The notes beneath the pieces were generated by a model. That model had not been told where the DNA came from and did no database searches. It saw nothing but the letters and a program-made list of their open reading frames with translations. Source: Chlamydiales bacterium (GTDB lineage: Bacteria > Chlamydiota > Chlamydiia > Chlamydiales > JAJFMA01). From it: 64,000 nucleotides of DNA. The stretch spans positions 80,338 through 144,337 of the forward strand of contig JAUXSF010000011.1 of assembly GCA_030679955.1 (NCBI GenBank), written 5' to 3'. The stretch's first letter is position 1; every line of letters begins with the position of its first letter. The translations under genes were made by a program, and so were the position numbers. Of the stretch, positions 15,042-23,819 are shown in pieces.

Positions 15042-17666
15042 ATGCAGCCTATTGAGACGCTGGTTTCTGTCATCGATAATTTGCCTACTTGGGGCGACCG
15101 CGTAGCCGTACGCTTAATCACCAACCAAAAAAACATCCCCCTGACCTATCCAGAGCTTCATCGTAGTGCTTGCGCACTAGCTAAAGGGCTGCGCATTAAA
15201 AAGGGCGAAACGGTTGGTCTATTTGCTCCCAATAGCCTGGAATGGTTTGTCGCCGCTATGGCTATCTTAAAAGCCGGTGGAATCATAGTCCCGATTGATA
15301 TGCAGTCGGACAGTAAAAGTTTGGAACATATTCTTTCTGACAGTGGCATCAATCGCATTTTCACCACGGAAGCGCTTCAAGACAAGGTTGCGACCGTACC
15401 AACTATTACCTTGTTGGATAAAAGTAACTTACTGAATTTAGAGCATACGCAAGGCGATCTGCCACAGGTTAATCCCGAAGATCTAGCGGTTCTGTTTTAT
15501 ACCTCTGGAACGACCGGTCGTCCGAAAGGTGTGCCCTTAGCGCATGGTAAGATGGCATTCTCGCTGCGCGCGTTGCTGGCAGATGAAATTGTCAAACCTG
15601 ACGATATCGTTTTGCTGCCTTTGCCTTTGCACCACGTTTATCCTATCATCATGGGTTTTCTATACCCATTGTGCAAAGGCCTGGAAATTATTCTTCCCGA
15701 AGAATTAACAGGACCAGCGATCGCGCGTGCAATCACCACAGGTAATGTCAGCGCGGTCATCGGCGTTCCAAGACTGTACAGTGCCATGGTGTCAGGCATT
15801 CAAGCACGTGCCAAAGCTGGTGGTGCCATAAAAAATTTACTGTTCAAATCTTTGCTAGCCATTAGTACCTTTGCAAGAAAGCGCTTCGGACTAAAACTTG
15901 GTAAGACGCTTTTAGCTCCCCTACACCGCACTATGGGCACACGTCTACGAATCTTAGCATCCGGAGGCTCCAAGCTTGATAGTGAACTAGGCTGGACCCT
16001 CGAGGGTATGGGGTGGGACGTTGCGATCGGTTATGGCCTAACAGAAACAGCCCCTCTACTATCGTTTACACATCCCGGTGATGGCGCTGTAGAAACGGTC
16101 GGAATGCCCATCGAAGGTGTTACCATCCGTATCGCTAAAGGTGCAGACGGCACCGGTGAAATTCTCGCTAAGGGCCCCAACGTCTTCTCAGGTTACCTAA
16201 ACCTTCCTGATAAAACTAAGGAAGTGTTTACAGAAGATGGATGGTTCCGCACAGGAGACTTAGGCTACATCGACGACAGTGGTCGCATGCGCGTCCTTGG
16301 AAGAGCCTCCACACTCATCGTAGCAAGTGGTGGCGAGAAAATTCAGCCTGAAGACGTTGAAGCTGTGTACCAACAAAACCACTTTATTCAAGAGATGGCA
16401 ATCTTCCAGCAAAATGGACGTCTGGTGGCGCTCGTTGTGCCAAATGTCGAGGCAATACGTAAGGAAGGCGGCGATGTTGATTGGAATATCCGCCAAGCAC
16501 TGACTAGCCAGTCTAGAACTTTGGCATCGTACCAACGCGTAACAGACTTCGTCATGACTCGCGAACCCCTTCCGCGTACACGCCTAGGGAAACTTCGACG
16601 ACATCTACTACCCGACTTGCACAATCGCGCCAAAAACGGCTCTATGCTTGTCGGCACACCCATAACCGTTGATTCAATGCCGCCAGAAGATCGCGCGCTA
16701 GTGACTAAACCGGCTCCAAAAAGTGTATGGGAATGGCTCTGTAGCCTGCATCCCAATAAGCACCTAACCTTAGATAGCAGCGTCCAGCTAGATCTGGGTG
16801 TCGACTCGCTTGAATGGATAAACTACACCTTGGAAATTCGTCATAGAGCCGGCGTTGAGTTAGGCCAAGAGGCATTTGGCCAAATTGAAAGCATCCGAGA
16901 TCTCCTTAATGCTGTAGCTGCCTCTGAAGCTATAACAGATGAAGAAGTGCAAGTATTGCCATTCGATAACCCTGAGAACTTCCTTACAGAAGAGCAAAAG
17001 CATTGGCTAACGCCTTTAGGGTTCGCTGCCAAACCATTGCTGCACATGCTGCATTTCTTCAATAAAATGCTGCTAAAAGTATTCTTCCGTCTGAAGGTAA
17101 AAGGCCTTGAAAATGTACCTAAAAAAGGCCCCTATATCATTTGTCCTAATCATGTCAGCCATTTGGACCCCTTTGCTATCGCCGCGGCTATCGACTACTC
17201 GCAGCTCTCTACACTACGTTGGGGCGGATGGCAAGGTGTCGTCATGCGCAATCCCCTTAACCGCGCTATCAGCCGTTTAAGCCAGGCCGTGCCAATCGAC
17301 CCACAAAATGCGGCGCTTTCAAGCTTGGCCGTAGGTGCAGCAATCTTAAAGCAAAATCATAATCTAGTTTGGTTCCCAGAGGGTCGTCGCTCGCCTGAAG
17401 GCACACTTCAAACCTTTAAACCAGGCATAGGCATGTTGCTAGAGCACTATGATGTGCCCGTGATTCCAGTCTACATTGAAGGCACCTATGAAGCTTTGCC
17501 AATGGGGCAAAAGATACCCGGCCTCCGTGAAGTAACCGTCACTTTTGGGACTCCATTAACTCCTGAGGAGCTGCTTAAGAAAGGCAGCGGAAAACTTCCG
17601 CATGAACGCATTACTAATGGTCTTTATCACGCGATAAAAACACTCGGGGAAGCTGTTGAAAAATAG
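15042..17666 (+). CDS. aas: Acyl-ACP synthetase / acyl carrier / acyltransferase fusion, 874 aa
   Basis: This protein probably activates fatty acids and transfers them to lysophospholipid. Domain order: an AMP-binding acyl-activating domain (1-~530) with the P-loop FYTSGTTGRPKG near residue 153 and GYGLTETAP; an acyl-carrier-like domain (~560-630) with the phosphopantetheine serine S589 in DLGVDSLEW; and a PlsC acyltransferase domain (~680-870) with the HX4D motif (H704, D709) and FPEGR (778-782). E. coli Aas has the reverse order, acyltransferase first, and no carrier domain. AAGGA precedes the ATG. The stop overlaps the following transporter gene, like the aas-lplT pairing in proteobacteria. 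It is probably at the inner membrane. Confidence 0.85.
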   Translation: MQPIETLVSVIDNLPTWGDRVAVRLITNQKNIPLTYPELHRSACALAKGLRIKKGETVGLFAPNSLEWFVAAMAILKAGGIIVPIDMQSDSKSLEHILSDSGINRIFTTEALQDKVATVPTITLLDKSNLLNLEHTQGDLPQVNPEDLAVLFYTSGTTGRPKGVPLAHGKMAFSLRALLADEIVKPDDIVLLPLPLHHVYPIIMGFLYPLCKGLEIILPEELTGPAIARAITTGNVSAVIGVPRLYSAMVSGIQARAKAGGAIKNLLFKSLLAISTFARKRFGLKLGKTLLAPLHRTMGTRLRILASGGSKLDSELGWTLEGMGWDVAIGYGLTETAPLLSFTHPGDGAVETVGMPIEGVTIRIAKGADGTGEILAKGPNVFSGYLNLPDKTKEVFTEDGWFRTGDLGYIDDSGRMRVLGRASTLIVASGGEKIQPEDVEAVYQQNHFIQEMAIFQQNGRLVALVVPNVEAIRKEGGDVDWNIRQALTSQSRTLASYQRVTDFVMTREPLPRTRLGKLRRHLLPDLHNRAKNGSMLVGTPITVDSMPPEDRALVTKPAPKSVWEWLCSLHPNKHLTLDSSVQLDLGVDSLEWINYTLEIRHRAGVELGQEAFGQIESIRDLLNAVAASEAITDEEVQVLPFDNPENFLTEEQKHWLTPLGFAAKPLLHMLHFFNKMLLKVFFRLKVKGLENVPKKGPYIICPNHVSHLDPFAIAAAIDYSQLSTLRWGGWQGVVMRNPLNRAISRLSQAVPIDPQNAALSSLAVGAAILKQNHNLVWFPEGRRSPEGTLQTFKPGIGMLLEHYDVPVIPVYIEGTYEALPMGQKIPGLREVTVTFGTPLTPEELLKKGSGKLPHERITNGLYHAIKTLGEAVEK

Positions 17667-18909
17667 GTCAAATTTGGGCCTTTTCAGTTGGGCAATGTAC
17701 GACTGGGCCAATAGCGCTTTTGCTGCTATCATCCAAACGTTCGTCTTCGCAGCTTACTTTACCGGTAGTGTTGCGGTTAATGATGCGATGGGTACAGCTC
17801 AGTGGGGCTTCACAGCCAGTATTGCTGGAATATTTGTTGCCCTAGGCAGCCCATTCCTCGGAGCCATTGCCGACCATTCCGGACATCGAAAAAAGTGGGT
17901 CATAGCTTTAACAATCATCTGCGTAATAGCAACAGGGTTACTTTGGACCATCAAACCCTCACCCGAGTACGTTACAGGCGCCTTAGTACTGGTAGGCATC
18001 GCCATTATCGCGTCTGAATACTCCTACATTTTCTACAATTCCATGCTTCCAGGGTTGGCTCCTCCGGAAATGATAGGACGCTGGTCAGGCTGGGGATGGT
18101 CAATGGGTTATGCGGGCGGTACGGTCTCACTGCTAATAGCGCTGTTCTTAGTTTATCAAGGTCCTGACCTGCTAGGATTAGATGCGTCACAAGCACAACC
18201 TATACGCGCGACAACGCTATTGACAGCAGCCTGGTTACTGCTTTTTGCCCTGCCATTGTTTTTCTTTACACCAGAAGTATCGACCTCCAAAAAACCTTTT
18301 TTGCAGGCTGTGACCGATGGATTGAAACAGCTGAAGACCACCATCTCAAACATTCACCAATATAGCCAAATTGCTAGACTGCTAGCCGCACATCTCTTTT
18401 ATCTGGATGCTCTCTCTACTCTTTTTGTCTTCGGTGGTGTTTACGCTGCCTCTGTTTTCCAAATGTCGGCAAAAGAAATCATAGCCTTTGGAATCGCCTT
18501 AAATATCGTTAGCGGCTTGGGCGCCTGGTTCTTTGCCTTTGTTGATGACCGTTTGGGCTCAAAGAAGACAATAATCATCGGGTTGATCAACCTATTAGTC
18601 TTTATTTCACTCGTATTGCTAGCACCGACGAAGACTCTATTCTGGATCGCGGCCTTGTTTGCAGGAATTTTTGTCGGCCCTGTTCAGGCCTCTACGCGAT
18701 CCTATTTGGCACGTATATCGCCACCTCACCTACAAGTACAAATGTTTGGTTTTCTGTCACTTAGCGGAAGATGCACAGCCTTCCTCGGCCCAGCACTGGT
18801 AGGATGGGCTACCTATATATCGGGAGATGAAAGGATTGGGATGACTCCCATTTTAGCCCTACTAACCATTGGATTTCTTATTTTGCTGACAACTCCCAAG
18901 GACAAGTGA
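17656..18909 (+). CDS. UMF1/Atg22-type MFS transporter, 417 aa
   Basis: This is a major facilitator with about 12 helices. The N-terminal signature SWAMYDWANSAFAA is diagnostic for the UMF1 family (Atg22-like). I use the TTG at 17656 because it has GGGGAAG just upstream and retains the whole signature; the next in-frame ATG would remove part of it. It overlaps the stop of the aas fusion by 11 bases, so translation is coupled. By analogy with LplT, which flips lysophospholipid for Aas, it may move the substrate of the fused acyltransferase; UMF1 substrates are generally unknown, so this is inference from context. Confidence 0.8.
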   Translation: MKNRSNLGLFSWAMYDWANSAFAAIIQTFVFAAYFTGSVAVNDAMGTAQWGFTASIAGIFVALGSPFLGAIADHSGHRKKWVIALTIICVIATGLLWTIKPSPEYVTGALVLVGIAIIASEYSYIFYNSMLPGLAPPEMIGRWSGWGWSMGYAGGTVSLLIALFLVYQGPDLLGLDASQAQPIRATTLLTAAWLLLFALPLFFFTPEVSTSKKPFLQAVTDGLKQLKTTISNIHQYSQIARLLAAHLFYLDALSTLFVFGGVYAASVFQMSAKEIIAFGIALNIVSGLGAWFFAFVDDRLGSKKTIIIGLINLLVFISLVLLAPTKTLFWIAALFAGIFVGPVQASTRSYLARISPPHLQVQMFGFLSLSGRCTAFLGPALVGWATYISGDERIGMTPILALLTIGFLILLTTPKDK

Positions 18910-18968
18910 TTGTTCTCTCAGACCATTTATGGTAACATCTATCGGCATAAGATTTGGAAACTGACATC

Positions 18969-19640
18969 ATGGATGAGTGGCGCGTACTTCTGTATTATCC
19001 GTTAGGCATGCTGCCTGCCTTGTTCTTTGGCCTAAGAGTTCTGGTTCAATGGCTACAAAGCGAACGGGCCGGAACGTCGATGGTGTCGGCTCTATTTTGG
19101 CGATTATCATTAGCCGGCAACCTGCTATCCGTAGCTCACTACTTCATCCAGCTGCAATTTCCCTTTGCGTTATTTCAAACGATTAACGCCGTCATCTCCT
19201 GGCGTAACTTAGACCTTATGCGGGCAGAAGGTGCGTACGTCTCAACGCGCGGAGCAATCAAGGTTTTCCTGAGTTGTATTGCATTGCTTACGGTTTGTTT
19301 TGTGACCTTGAGTTTATCTACCGAAGGTCAAATCATCTGGACACGTATACCTGTTCATGCGTGGAAAACTACCCTGCATGTTTCCCTAGCTTGGCATTTG
19401 GTAGGTACGGTGGGTCAGTGTCTATTCGCAAGCCGCTTTTGGGTGCAATGGTGGCTGGCAGAGAAAAGCCATGCAAGTCATCTCGGTAATGCATTTTGGT
19501 GGCTGTGCATCATTGGAAATCTAATGTCTCTGCTTTATTTTGTGCGCATCGACGATACGGTAAGCATTATGAACAACGCCTTCACCGTCATCCCCGCCAT
19601 TCGTAATTTAATTCTACTGGCCCGACGCCCCACAGCGTAA
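18969..19640 (+). CDS. Double LAB_N membrane protein, 223 aa
   Basis: The protein contains two copies of the LAB_N module (lipid-A-disaccharide synthase N-terminal, PF07578). Each has hydrophobic helices around R-[FV]-x-VQWxxSE/AEK followed by FWRLSLAGNL (first copy) or FWWLCIIGNL (second). In chlamydiae this module is fused to the N-terminus of LpxB; elsewhere it stands alone. It is an integral membrane protein with about six helices, possibly tied to lipid A or undecaprenyl-lipid handling. The ATG at 18969 is preferred over the TTG at 18954; the Shine-Dalgarno is weak. It follows the lipid transporter gene by 59 bases and probably belongs to the same lipid operon. Confidence 0.82.
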   Translation: MDEWRVLLYYPLGMLPALFFGLRVLVQWLQSERAGTSMVSALFWRLSLAGNLLSVAHYFIQLQFPFALFQTINAVISWRNLDLMRAEGAYVSTRGAIKVFLSCIALLTVCFVTLSLSTEGQIIWTRIPVHAWKTTLHVSLAWHLVGTVGQCLFASRFWVQWWLAEKSHASHLGNAFWWLCIIGNLMSLLYFVRIDDTVSIMNNAFTVIPAIRNLILLARRPTA

Positions 19641-19652
19641 TGGCCGAGGGAA

Positions 19653-19686
19653 CATGGACCTTATGGACCCTATGGACGATATGGCC
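19653..19686. repeat. ATGGACC-type short tandem repeat
   Basis: Four tandem TGGAC(C)-like units spaced 9 bases apart lie just after the LAB_N gene. Related tracts occur at about 23247, 27763, 39287, 44577, 57764 and 63698. It is part of a dispersed intergenic repeat family. Confidence 0.6.
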
Positions 19687-19727
19687 GAAATCATTTCCGG
19701 CATTGTTCGGAGGCCAATCAATTGAAC

Positions 19728-19782
19728 TTGACGCACATTTCGTGGAATGTATATACTAAGTGTATACATTAATAGGAAGGAG
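19728..19782 (+). promoter_or_regulatory. mazEF promoter with overlapping operator
   Basis: A -35 box TTGACG (19728-19733) and a -10 box TATACT (19752-19757) are 18 bases apart. The -10 lies inside a palindrome (19746-19770) with perfect arms AATGTATA and TATACATT, suited to autorepression by the AbrB-like antitoxin. AAGGAG (19777-19782) is five bases before the mazE start. Confidence 0.65.
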
Positions 19783-19787
19783 TTAGT

Positions 19788-20021
19788 ATGCAGGCACGCA
19801 TCCAGAAATGGGGCAATAGCCTCGGACTGCGCATACCTTTACAGCTAGCCAAACAATTACAGCTGCATTCGGGAAGTCCTGTCACCATTGAAATAGAAGA
19901 TGGCCGGATAATCATTCAATCTCCTAAATATGATTTGGACGCGATGCTCAAAGAGATTCAACCAAAAAACATGCACCATCAGATGTTAGAGGATGAACAG
20001 CAAGGAAACGAGGAATGGTAA
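19788..20021 (+). CDS. mazE: MazE-family antitoxin (AbrB/SpoVT fold), 77 aa
   Basis: The N-terminus MQARIQKWGNSLGLRIP is the characteristic swapped-hairpin DNA-binding domain of MazE-type antitoxins. The C-terminal ~30 residues are acidic and flexible and would wrap around the toxin. It overlaps the toxin gene by 7 bases, so the two are co-translated, and the palindrome over its promoter is the likely operator. Confidence 0.93.
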   Translation: MQARIQKWGNSLGLRIPLQLAKQLQLHSGSPVTIEIEDGRIIIQSPKYDLDAMLKEIQPKNMHHQMLEDEQQGNEEW

Positions 20022-20359
20022 AATTTGCGCCAAGCGCGGGCGATATTGTATGGATGGATTTTGACCCACAAAAAGGAAAAGAAATCCAAAAAACACGACC
20101 TGCTCTTACCATTTCGCCATATGCCTATAATTTAAAAACTGGCTTGGGGCTGTTCATGCCCATTACAAGCAAAGTTAAAGGTTATCCGTTTGAAGTAATT
20201 GTCGAGAGCGATGAAATTCAAGGAGCTGTCCTTTGCGATCAAATCAGATCTCTAGATTGGAAGGCTCGCAATGCTCAATTTGTGGAACAAATTCCAACCG
20301 ACATTTTGGAAGATGTCCTAGCAAAATTTCGACTATTACTTCCCACTCACATGAAGTAG
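20015..20359 (+). CDS. mazF: MazF-family endoribonuclease toxin, 114 aa
   Basis: MazF toxins cleave mRNA at short sequences. Family features are the start GDIVWMDFDPQKGKEIQKTRP, corresponding to the usual GDIxxxxxxPxxGxEQxxxRP, then MPITSKVKGYPFEV and GAVLCDQIRSLDW. Full length. The last 24 bases overlap the 3' end of the convergent monooxygenase gene, so there is no room for a terminator between them. MazE is the partner. Confidence 0.93.
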   Translation: MVKFAPSAGDIVWMDFDPQKGKEIQKTRPALTISPYAYNLKTGLGLFMPITSKVKGYPFEVIVESDEIQGAVLCDQIRSLDWKARNAQFVEQIPTDILEDVLAKFRLLLPTHMK

Positions 20360-21901
20360 CCAGGATAAATCCGCTATTGCTCCATTCTCATCTTTTGAAT
20401 GCCAGGCCACATGACCATCGGGTCTAACTAATACGGCGCCCTTTTCAGAGATTTCATACCTTTCAAGAAAATCATGATTCTTATCTAAGTATTCACCTTG
20501 ATCACCGATGGTGATGATCTTGCATGGATACTGCCGATATTTTTCCTGCCAATGGTCCGCTTTAGGATGGCATACCAAAACAAATTGGGTGTCGTACAAG
20601 TCTAAAGTGGACTTTTCTTCATAATCCTTCATTAGCCAACAGTGAGGTGCTCTGGCTCCTACTCTGGCAGATGACTTGTAAGCTTCTTGAGTTTGATACT
20701 CCTCACCGTAAACAAAGCCCAAATCCAGCAGAATATTGTTAATGTGATGTGCCTGGTCTTTTAAAGCTTCTTCAAAAGTAACTAGGTCATTTTGTGCTAA
20801 TGCTGTGAAGATCTTTTCAAATCGTCGAGCGTTACTAACGCTCCATCGGGTATTTGTGTTTGCGATTTGGACACGTTCCGTAAAGTAGGTATCTAGCAGC
20901 GCGTCGTCAGCTTGCCCTTTGAAAACCATTGCAAGCTTCCAAGCTAAATTATGAACATCTTGAATGCCAGTGTTCATGCCAAAGCCGCCAGTTGGCGGAA
21001 GACGATGAGCAGCGTCCCCAGCAAAAAAAACTCTGCCCACACGATATTGCTTGGCAATTAGAGCAGCCATCGTCCAAAAAGCTTTGTTGATGAGACGCAC
21101 TTCTACTTCAGGATCACCCACTACTTTTTTGACATAGTCGACACAGAAATCATCTGTGAATGATTCCTTGGTTAAATTAGGATTCGAACCTATGCGAACC
21201 CCTACAAGCCATTTCTTTTGATCCTTTTTAGATAAAAGAAAAGTTCCTCGCAAATCAGGCCTGGTAAACATAAAGCCAGCGCTTGGTCGATCTGCAACGT
21301 ATTTATCCAAGTCCATTTCGCAGTAGATATTGCAAAATGTACCTAAGTTGTCTGTCCCTTCCATCTCTACATCAAACAATCGTCTAAGGGAACTGTTCGC
21401 GCCATCAGCAGCATTCAAATAGTGAGCGGAAATGATTTCGTTTTGGCCCGAATCTTTGTTAAGGACTTCAACAGTGATTTTTTCATCATCCTGTGTCGCG
21501 TGGAGCATTTCGTGATTAAATCTTAAGTCAATCAGAGACAAGCTTTGAGCTTTTTTAAATAACTCCTCCTCCACATTGTCTTGAGCAATTATTGCATTTT
21601 CAGTTGGGCTGTAGGGGCTGTAGTCAACGGTCGCTTGAACACGAGTGACTTCTTTTCCTTGAAGATCTTCCAACCATGTAAAACGCTTAGCCTCTTTCGG
21701 CATTTGATAGTGTTTCATTTGGCTTTCTAGACCCCAAGACCGAAACAATTCCATAGTGCGACCATTCACCCCTCTTGCCTTGGGATGATTGGTTGTTGTT
21801 GGATGCTTTTCGATTACTACAGATTCAATCCCCTGAAGAGCTAGGCAAATCGCTGCTGATAAACCAACAGGACCTCCCCCGACGATAACAACTTTATGCA
21901 T
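20336..21901 (-). CDS. FAD-dependent aromatic-ring-type monooxygenase, 521 aa
   Basis: This is a class A flavin hydroxylase of the FAD_binding_3 family (PheA/TfdB type). It has an N-terminal Rossmann motif VVIVGGGPVGLSAA, a second FAD motif GDAAHRLPPTGGFGMNTG at about residues 280-297, and a C-terminal thioredoxin-like region seen in phenol hydroxylases. It uses NAD(P)H and oxygen to hydroxylate an aromatic substrate that cannot be named. The ATG at 21901 is preferred over the GTG at 21907. It is monocistronic and convergent with mazF. An aerobic ring hydroxylase is uncommon in intracellular bacteria and may be acquired. Confidence 0.88.
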   Translation of the reverse strand: MHKVVIVGGGPVGLSAAICLALQGIESVVIEKHPTTTNHPKARGVNGRTMELFRSWGLESQMKHYQMPKEAKRFTWLEDLQGKEVTRVQATVDYSPYSPTENAIIAQDNVEEELFKKAQSLSLIDLRFNHEMLHATQDDEKITVEVLNKDSGQNEIISAHYLNAADGANSSLRRLFDVEMEGTDNLGTFCNIYCEMDLDKYVADRPSAGFMFTRPDLRGTFLLSKKDQKKWLVGVRIGSNPNLTKESFTDDFCVDYVKKVVGDPEVEVRLINKAFWTMAALIAKQYRVGRVFFAGDAAHRLPPTGGFGMNTGIQDVHNLAWKLAMVFKGQADDALLDTYFTERVQIANTNTRWSVSNARRFEKIFTALAQNDLVTFEEALKDQAHHINNILLDLGFVYGEEYQTQEAYKSSARVGARAPHCWLMKDYEEKSTLDLYDTQFVLVCHPKADHWQEKYRQYPCKIITIGDQGEYLDKNHDFLERYEISEKGAVLVRPDGHVAWHSKDENGAIADLSWLLHVSGK

Positions 21902-22031
21902 AACCACTCTCTTGTTTAAAGCTGATGGACGGACAAAGGGACCGTGGCGACTATAGAGACCTTAGGGATTTCATGTCAAAGTTAGTGAGTTCATTAAACG
22001 AACTGTTTATTTCTGTTAATAATTAATTGAA

Positions 22032-22060
22032 TTGCATAATATTTAATAATATATTATAAT
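22032..22060 (+). promoter_or_regulatory. Predicted sigma-70-type promoter for the lipid-kinase-like gene
   Basis: TTGCAT (22032-22037) and TATAAT (22055-22060) are 17 bases apart, and the start codon is 27 bases further on with AGGG before it. The region is very AT-rich, which raises the chance of a false match. Confidence 0.4.
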
Positions 22061-22087
22061 TATAAAAAATTAAAATATTAGGGTATT

Positions 22088-23173
22088 ATGAAAATAAGAA
22101 TAAGCCTGTTTTTTTTGGTATGGTTTTCACATCTAACAGCTCAAACTCCATTAGATACAGCGGTTGAGTACTTAAGCCGAGTATCGCAACCAGGAGAAAC
22201 AACCCTTCATGAGTGTCTAGTTGATGGGTTACGTAAACCATTAACTAACATGCCAAATGGATTTAGTTATAACGCTCATATGCTTAACTGCAACGGCAAA
22301 CCATGCGGCGTTCTTAAATTCGGTCATGAGGTAGAAGTCAAAAACGAACGCATCTCATATGTCTTACAACAAGTATTAGAAGATAAAATTGGATTAACGT
22401 TTGGAGTACCCGAAACTTATCTTGTACGTCTGCCTGACCCAAAAAATGACGGCAAATTGACAATTGCCGAGGTTATTAAGTACATACCTAACGCCGTAAC
22501 CTGGAATGATTTTGACCAACGAGAAATGGATCGAATCCCTCAGAGGGAATTTCAGAAACTATTATATCATGTAATTATGCTTTCTTGGGACTCGCATAAG
22601 CGTAACATTCTTTTCCAAAAAGTTGGCACAAGTCCTAATCACTATTATAAAGTGCATCTTGTGGATCTAACCCACTCATTTCCCTCCACTAAGTCAACAT
22701 GGAGCTGGTTTCCGTGGCAAATGTATGATAAAGCGGCACTTCCCCTAACGGATGACTGGAAGGAAGCACTAGCGAATATGGATGTGAACGACATTGTCGA
22801 TGAGACTCGTGCGCGAATGTTTGATGACGAGGATAGGCTGGGTATAACAGTTTCACCACGTATTTGGGATTTGCTAAAGCTTACTCTATTTTCCCTCAAG
22901 GCGGGGGCAATATACAAACCTACTATGCGAGAAATCTCCTCTATCTTTATGCCCACCAAAGAGCTTTACCAAGGCAATATGAAGTATATTGGCGGAGAGT
23001 TTGAAGATCTTCACAAGAGATACTTCAACGCAAATACCGATCGATGGGATATCCACAATGCTATTCCAGAACTAGAGTACATCATCCAGAATCCGCATAA
23101 CAAAATAGAGAATCCCGATCCTCGGAAGTGGCCTAATGTCGAAAAAAGTCACCCAAGCTGGCGCTTTAAGTAA
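22088..23173 (+). CDS. Secreted PI3/4-kinase-like protein, 361 aa
   Basis: A short Sec signal peptide (MKIRISLFFLVWFSHLTA) leads a protein whose motifs match the type II PI4-kinase/PI3-kinase-like fold. These are a strand with the ATP lysine, CGVLKFG (K77); a helix ISYVLQQVLEDKIGL followed by VPETYLVRL; a catalytic loop SWDSHKRNILF (D168, H170, N173); and a metal motif VHLVDLTHSFP (D193). PI4KII proteins have similarly spaced NTDRGxDNW and IDNGLxFP motifs. The substrate could be a phosphoinositide or a protein, since HipA- and Fam20-type kinases share the fold. It is flanked by its own promoter and a strong terminator. The assignment rests on motif reading only. Confidence 0.55.
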   Translation: MKIRISLFFLVWFSHLTAQTPLDTAVEYLSRVSQPGETTLHECLVDGLRKPLTNMPNGFSYNAHMLNCNGKPCGVLKFGHEVEVKNERISYVLQQVLEDKIGLTFGVPETYLVRLPDPKNDGKLTIAEVIKYIPNAVTWNDFDQREMDRIPQREFQKLLYHVIMLSWDSHKRNILFQKVGTSPNHYYKVHLVDLTHSFPSTKSTWSWFPWQMYDKAALPLTDDWKEALANMDVNDIVDETRARMFDDEDRLGITVSPRIWDLLKLTLFSLKAGAIYKPTMREISSIFMPTKELYQGNMKYIGGEFEDLHKRYFNANTDRWDIHNAIPELEYIIQNPHNKIENPDPRKWPNVEKSHPSWRFK

Positions 23174-23190
23174 ACCATCACGGGTAAGAA

Positions 23191-23224
23191 ATTTGTTCTC
23201 AGCGCGGGATCGCTGAGAACAAAT
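23191..23224 (+). terminator. Strong hairpin terminator (TTCTCAGCG family)
   Basis: Perfect 14-base arms ATTTGTTCTCAGCG (23191-23204) and CGCTGAGAACAAAT (23211-23224) enclose a 6-base loop, 17 bases after the stop codon. The same hairpin sequence recurs at 36450 and in shorter form at 57861 and 63758. Confidence 0.7.
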
Positions 23225-23238
23225 CCTTTATGTACAAA

Positions 23239-23324
23239 ACCCTACGTCCACTTAGTCCATAAAGATCCATCAGTCGCTTTTCTTTTGTGTTAAAGCGGTG
23301 CGGTCATCAACTGGTGGTGCAGGT
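23239..23324 (-). pseudogene. Decayed copy of the lepB 3' end and its downstream repeat
   Basis: About 85 bases here align with 27750-27843, which holds the last ~17 codons of lepB plus the GTCCAT tract after it. A 15-base block CGCTTTTCTTTTGTG is identical (23275-23289 and 27794-27808), and the next 20 bases differ at two positions. The lepB stop codon is not preserved. Both copies have the same orientation, so they form a direct repeat around 4.5 kb. This resembles an attachment-site duplication left by integration at lepB, or an unequal duplication. Confidence 0.7.
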
Positions 23325-23418
23325 AGTACTAGATGCAGCCAACACACCCTTTTTCTTGCTAGTAAAAATAAATTTTTCACATACTGGCCAGTCTACAGTT
23401 CGACTGACAAGGATTATT

Positions 23419-23787
23419 ATGAAAACGGTCATTGTTCTATTCGTACTTAACATCTTATTCTCTCCTGACCTTGCCACAGCTTGTGACCACGATGACCCGC
23501 TGGCGATGATTGCTATGGAGCATAATATCGTCGGTGATAGAATTTACCTAGATCCCTCTCAAGTAATGGTCTCCAATGAAGGCATTTATTTCTTCGTGAA
23601 CGGACATCAAGCTTTCACGGAAAAAATAGCTTGGGATGAAAATGGCATTTATTGCCTCGTTGAGGACTTAGGCATGGATTCAATCTCAGATCGATGCCGT
23701 ATGGGCCATAGAGTCTGGTGTTCACGATGCTGGGGTTGCGTTATAAGGGATTGTCCATATCATTGTAGCTGTATGGCCTGGCCTTAA
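23419..23787 (+). CDS. Small secreted cysteine-rich protein, 122 aa
   Basis: The start at 23419 (MKTVIVLFVLN) gives a clean signal peptide ending near ATA, and AAGG precedes it. Extending upstream would run into the decayed lepB fragment. The mature C-terminal third is dense in Cys and Trp (WCSRCWGCVIRDCPYHCSC), suggesting disulfides or metal binding. No family is recognised. The small size, export signal and cysteine content recall chlamydial cysteine-rich envelope proteins but there is no specific match. It lies 32 bases before the FKBP gene, probably the same transcript. Confidence 0.6.
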   Translation: MKTVIVLFVLNILFSPDLATACDHDDPLAMIAMEHNIVGDRIYLDPSQVMVSNEGIYFFVNGHQAFTEKIAWDENGIYCLVEDLGMDSISDRCRMGHRVWCSRCWGCVIRDCPYHCSCMAWP

Positions 23788-23819
23788 AGAATCCAAATGC
23801 ATAGACACCCCTAAAAACC

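Noticed and set aside
23287..23418. An N-terminal extension of the cysteine-rich secreted protein
   Set aside because: It would be translated from the antisense of the decayed lepB end and would bury the clear signal peptide that starts at 23419.
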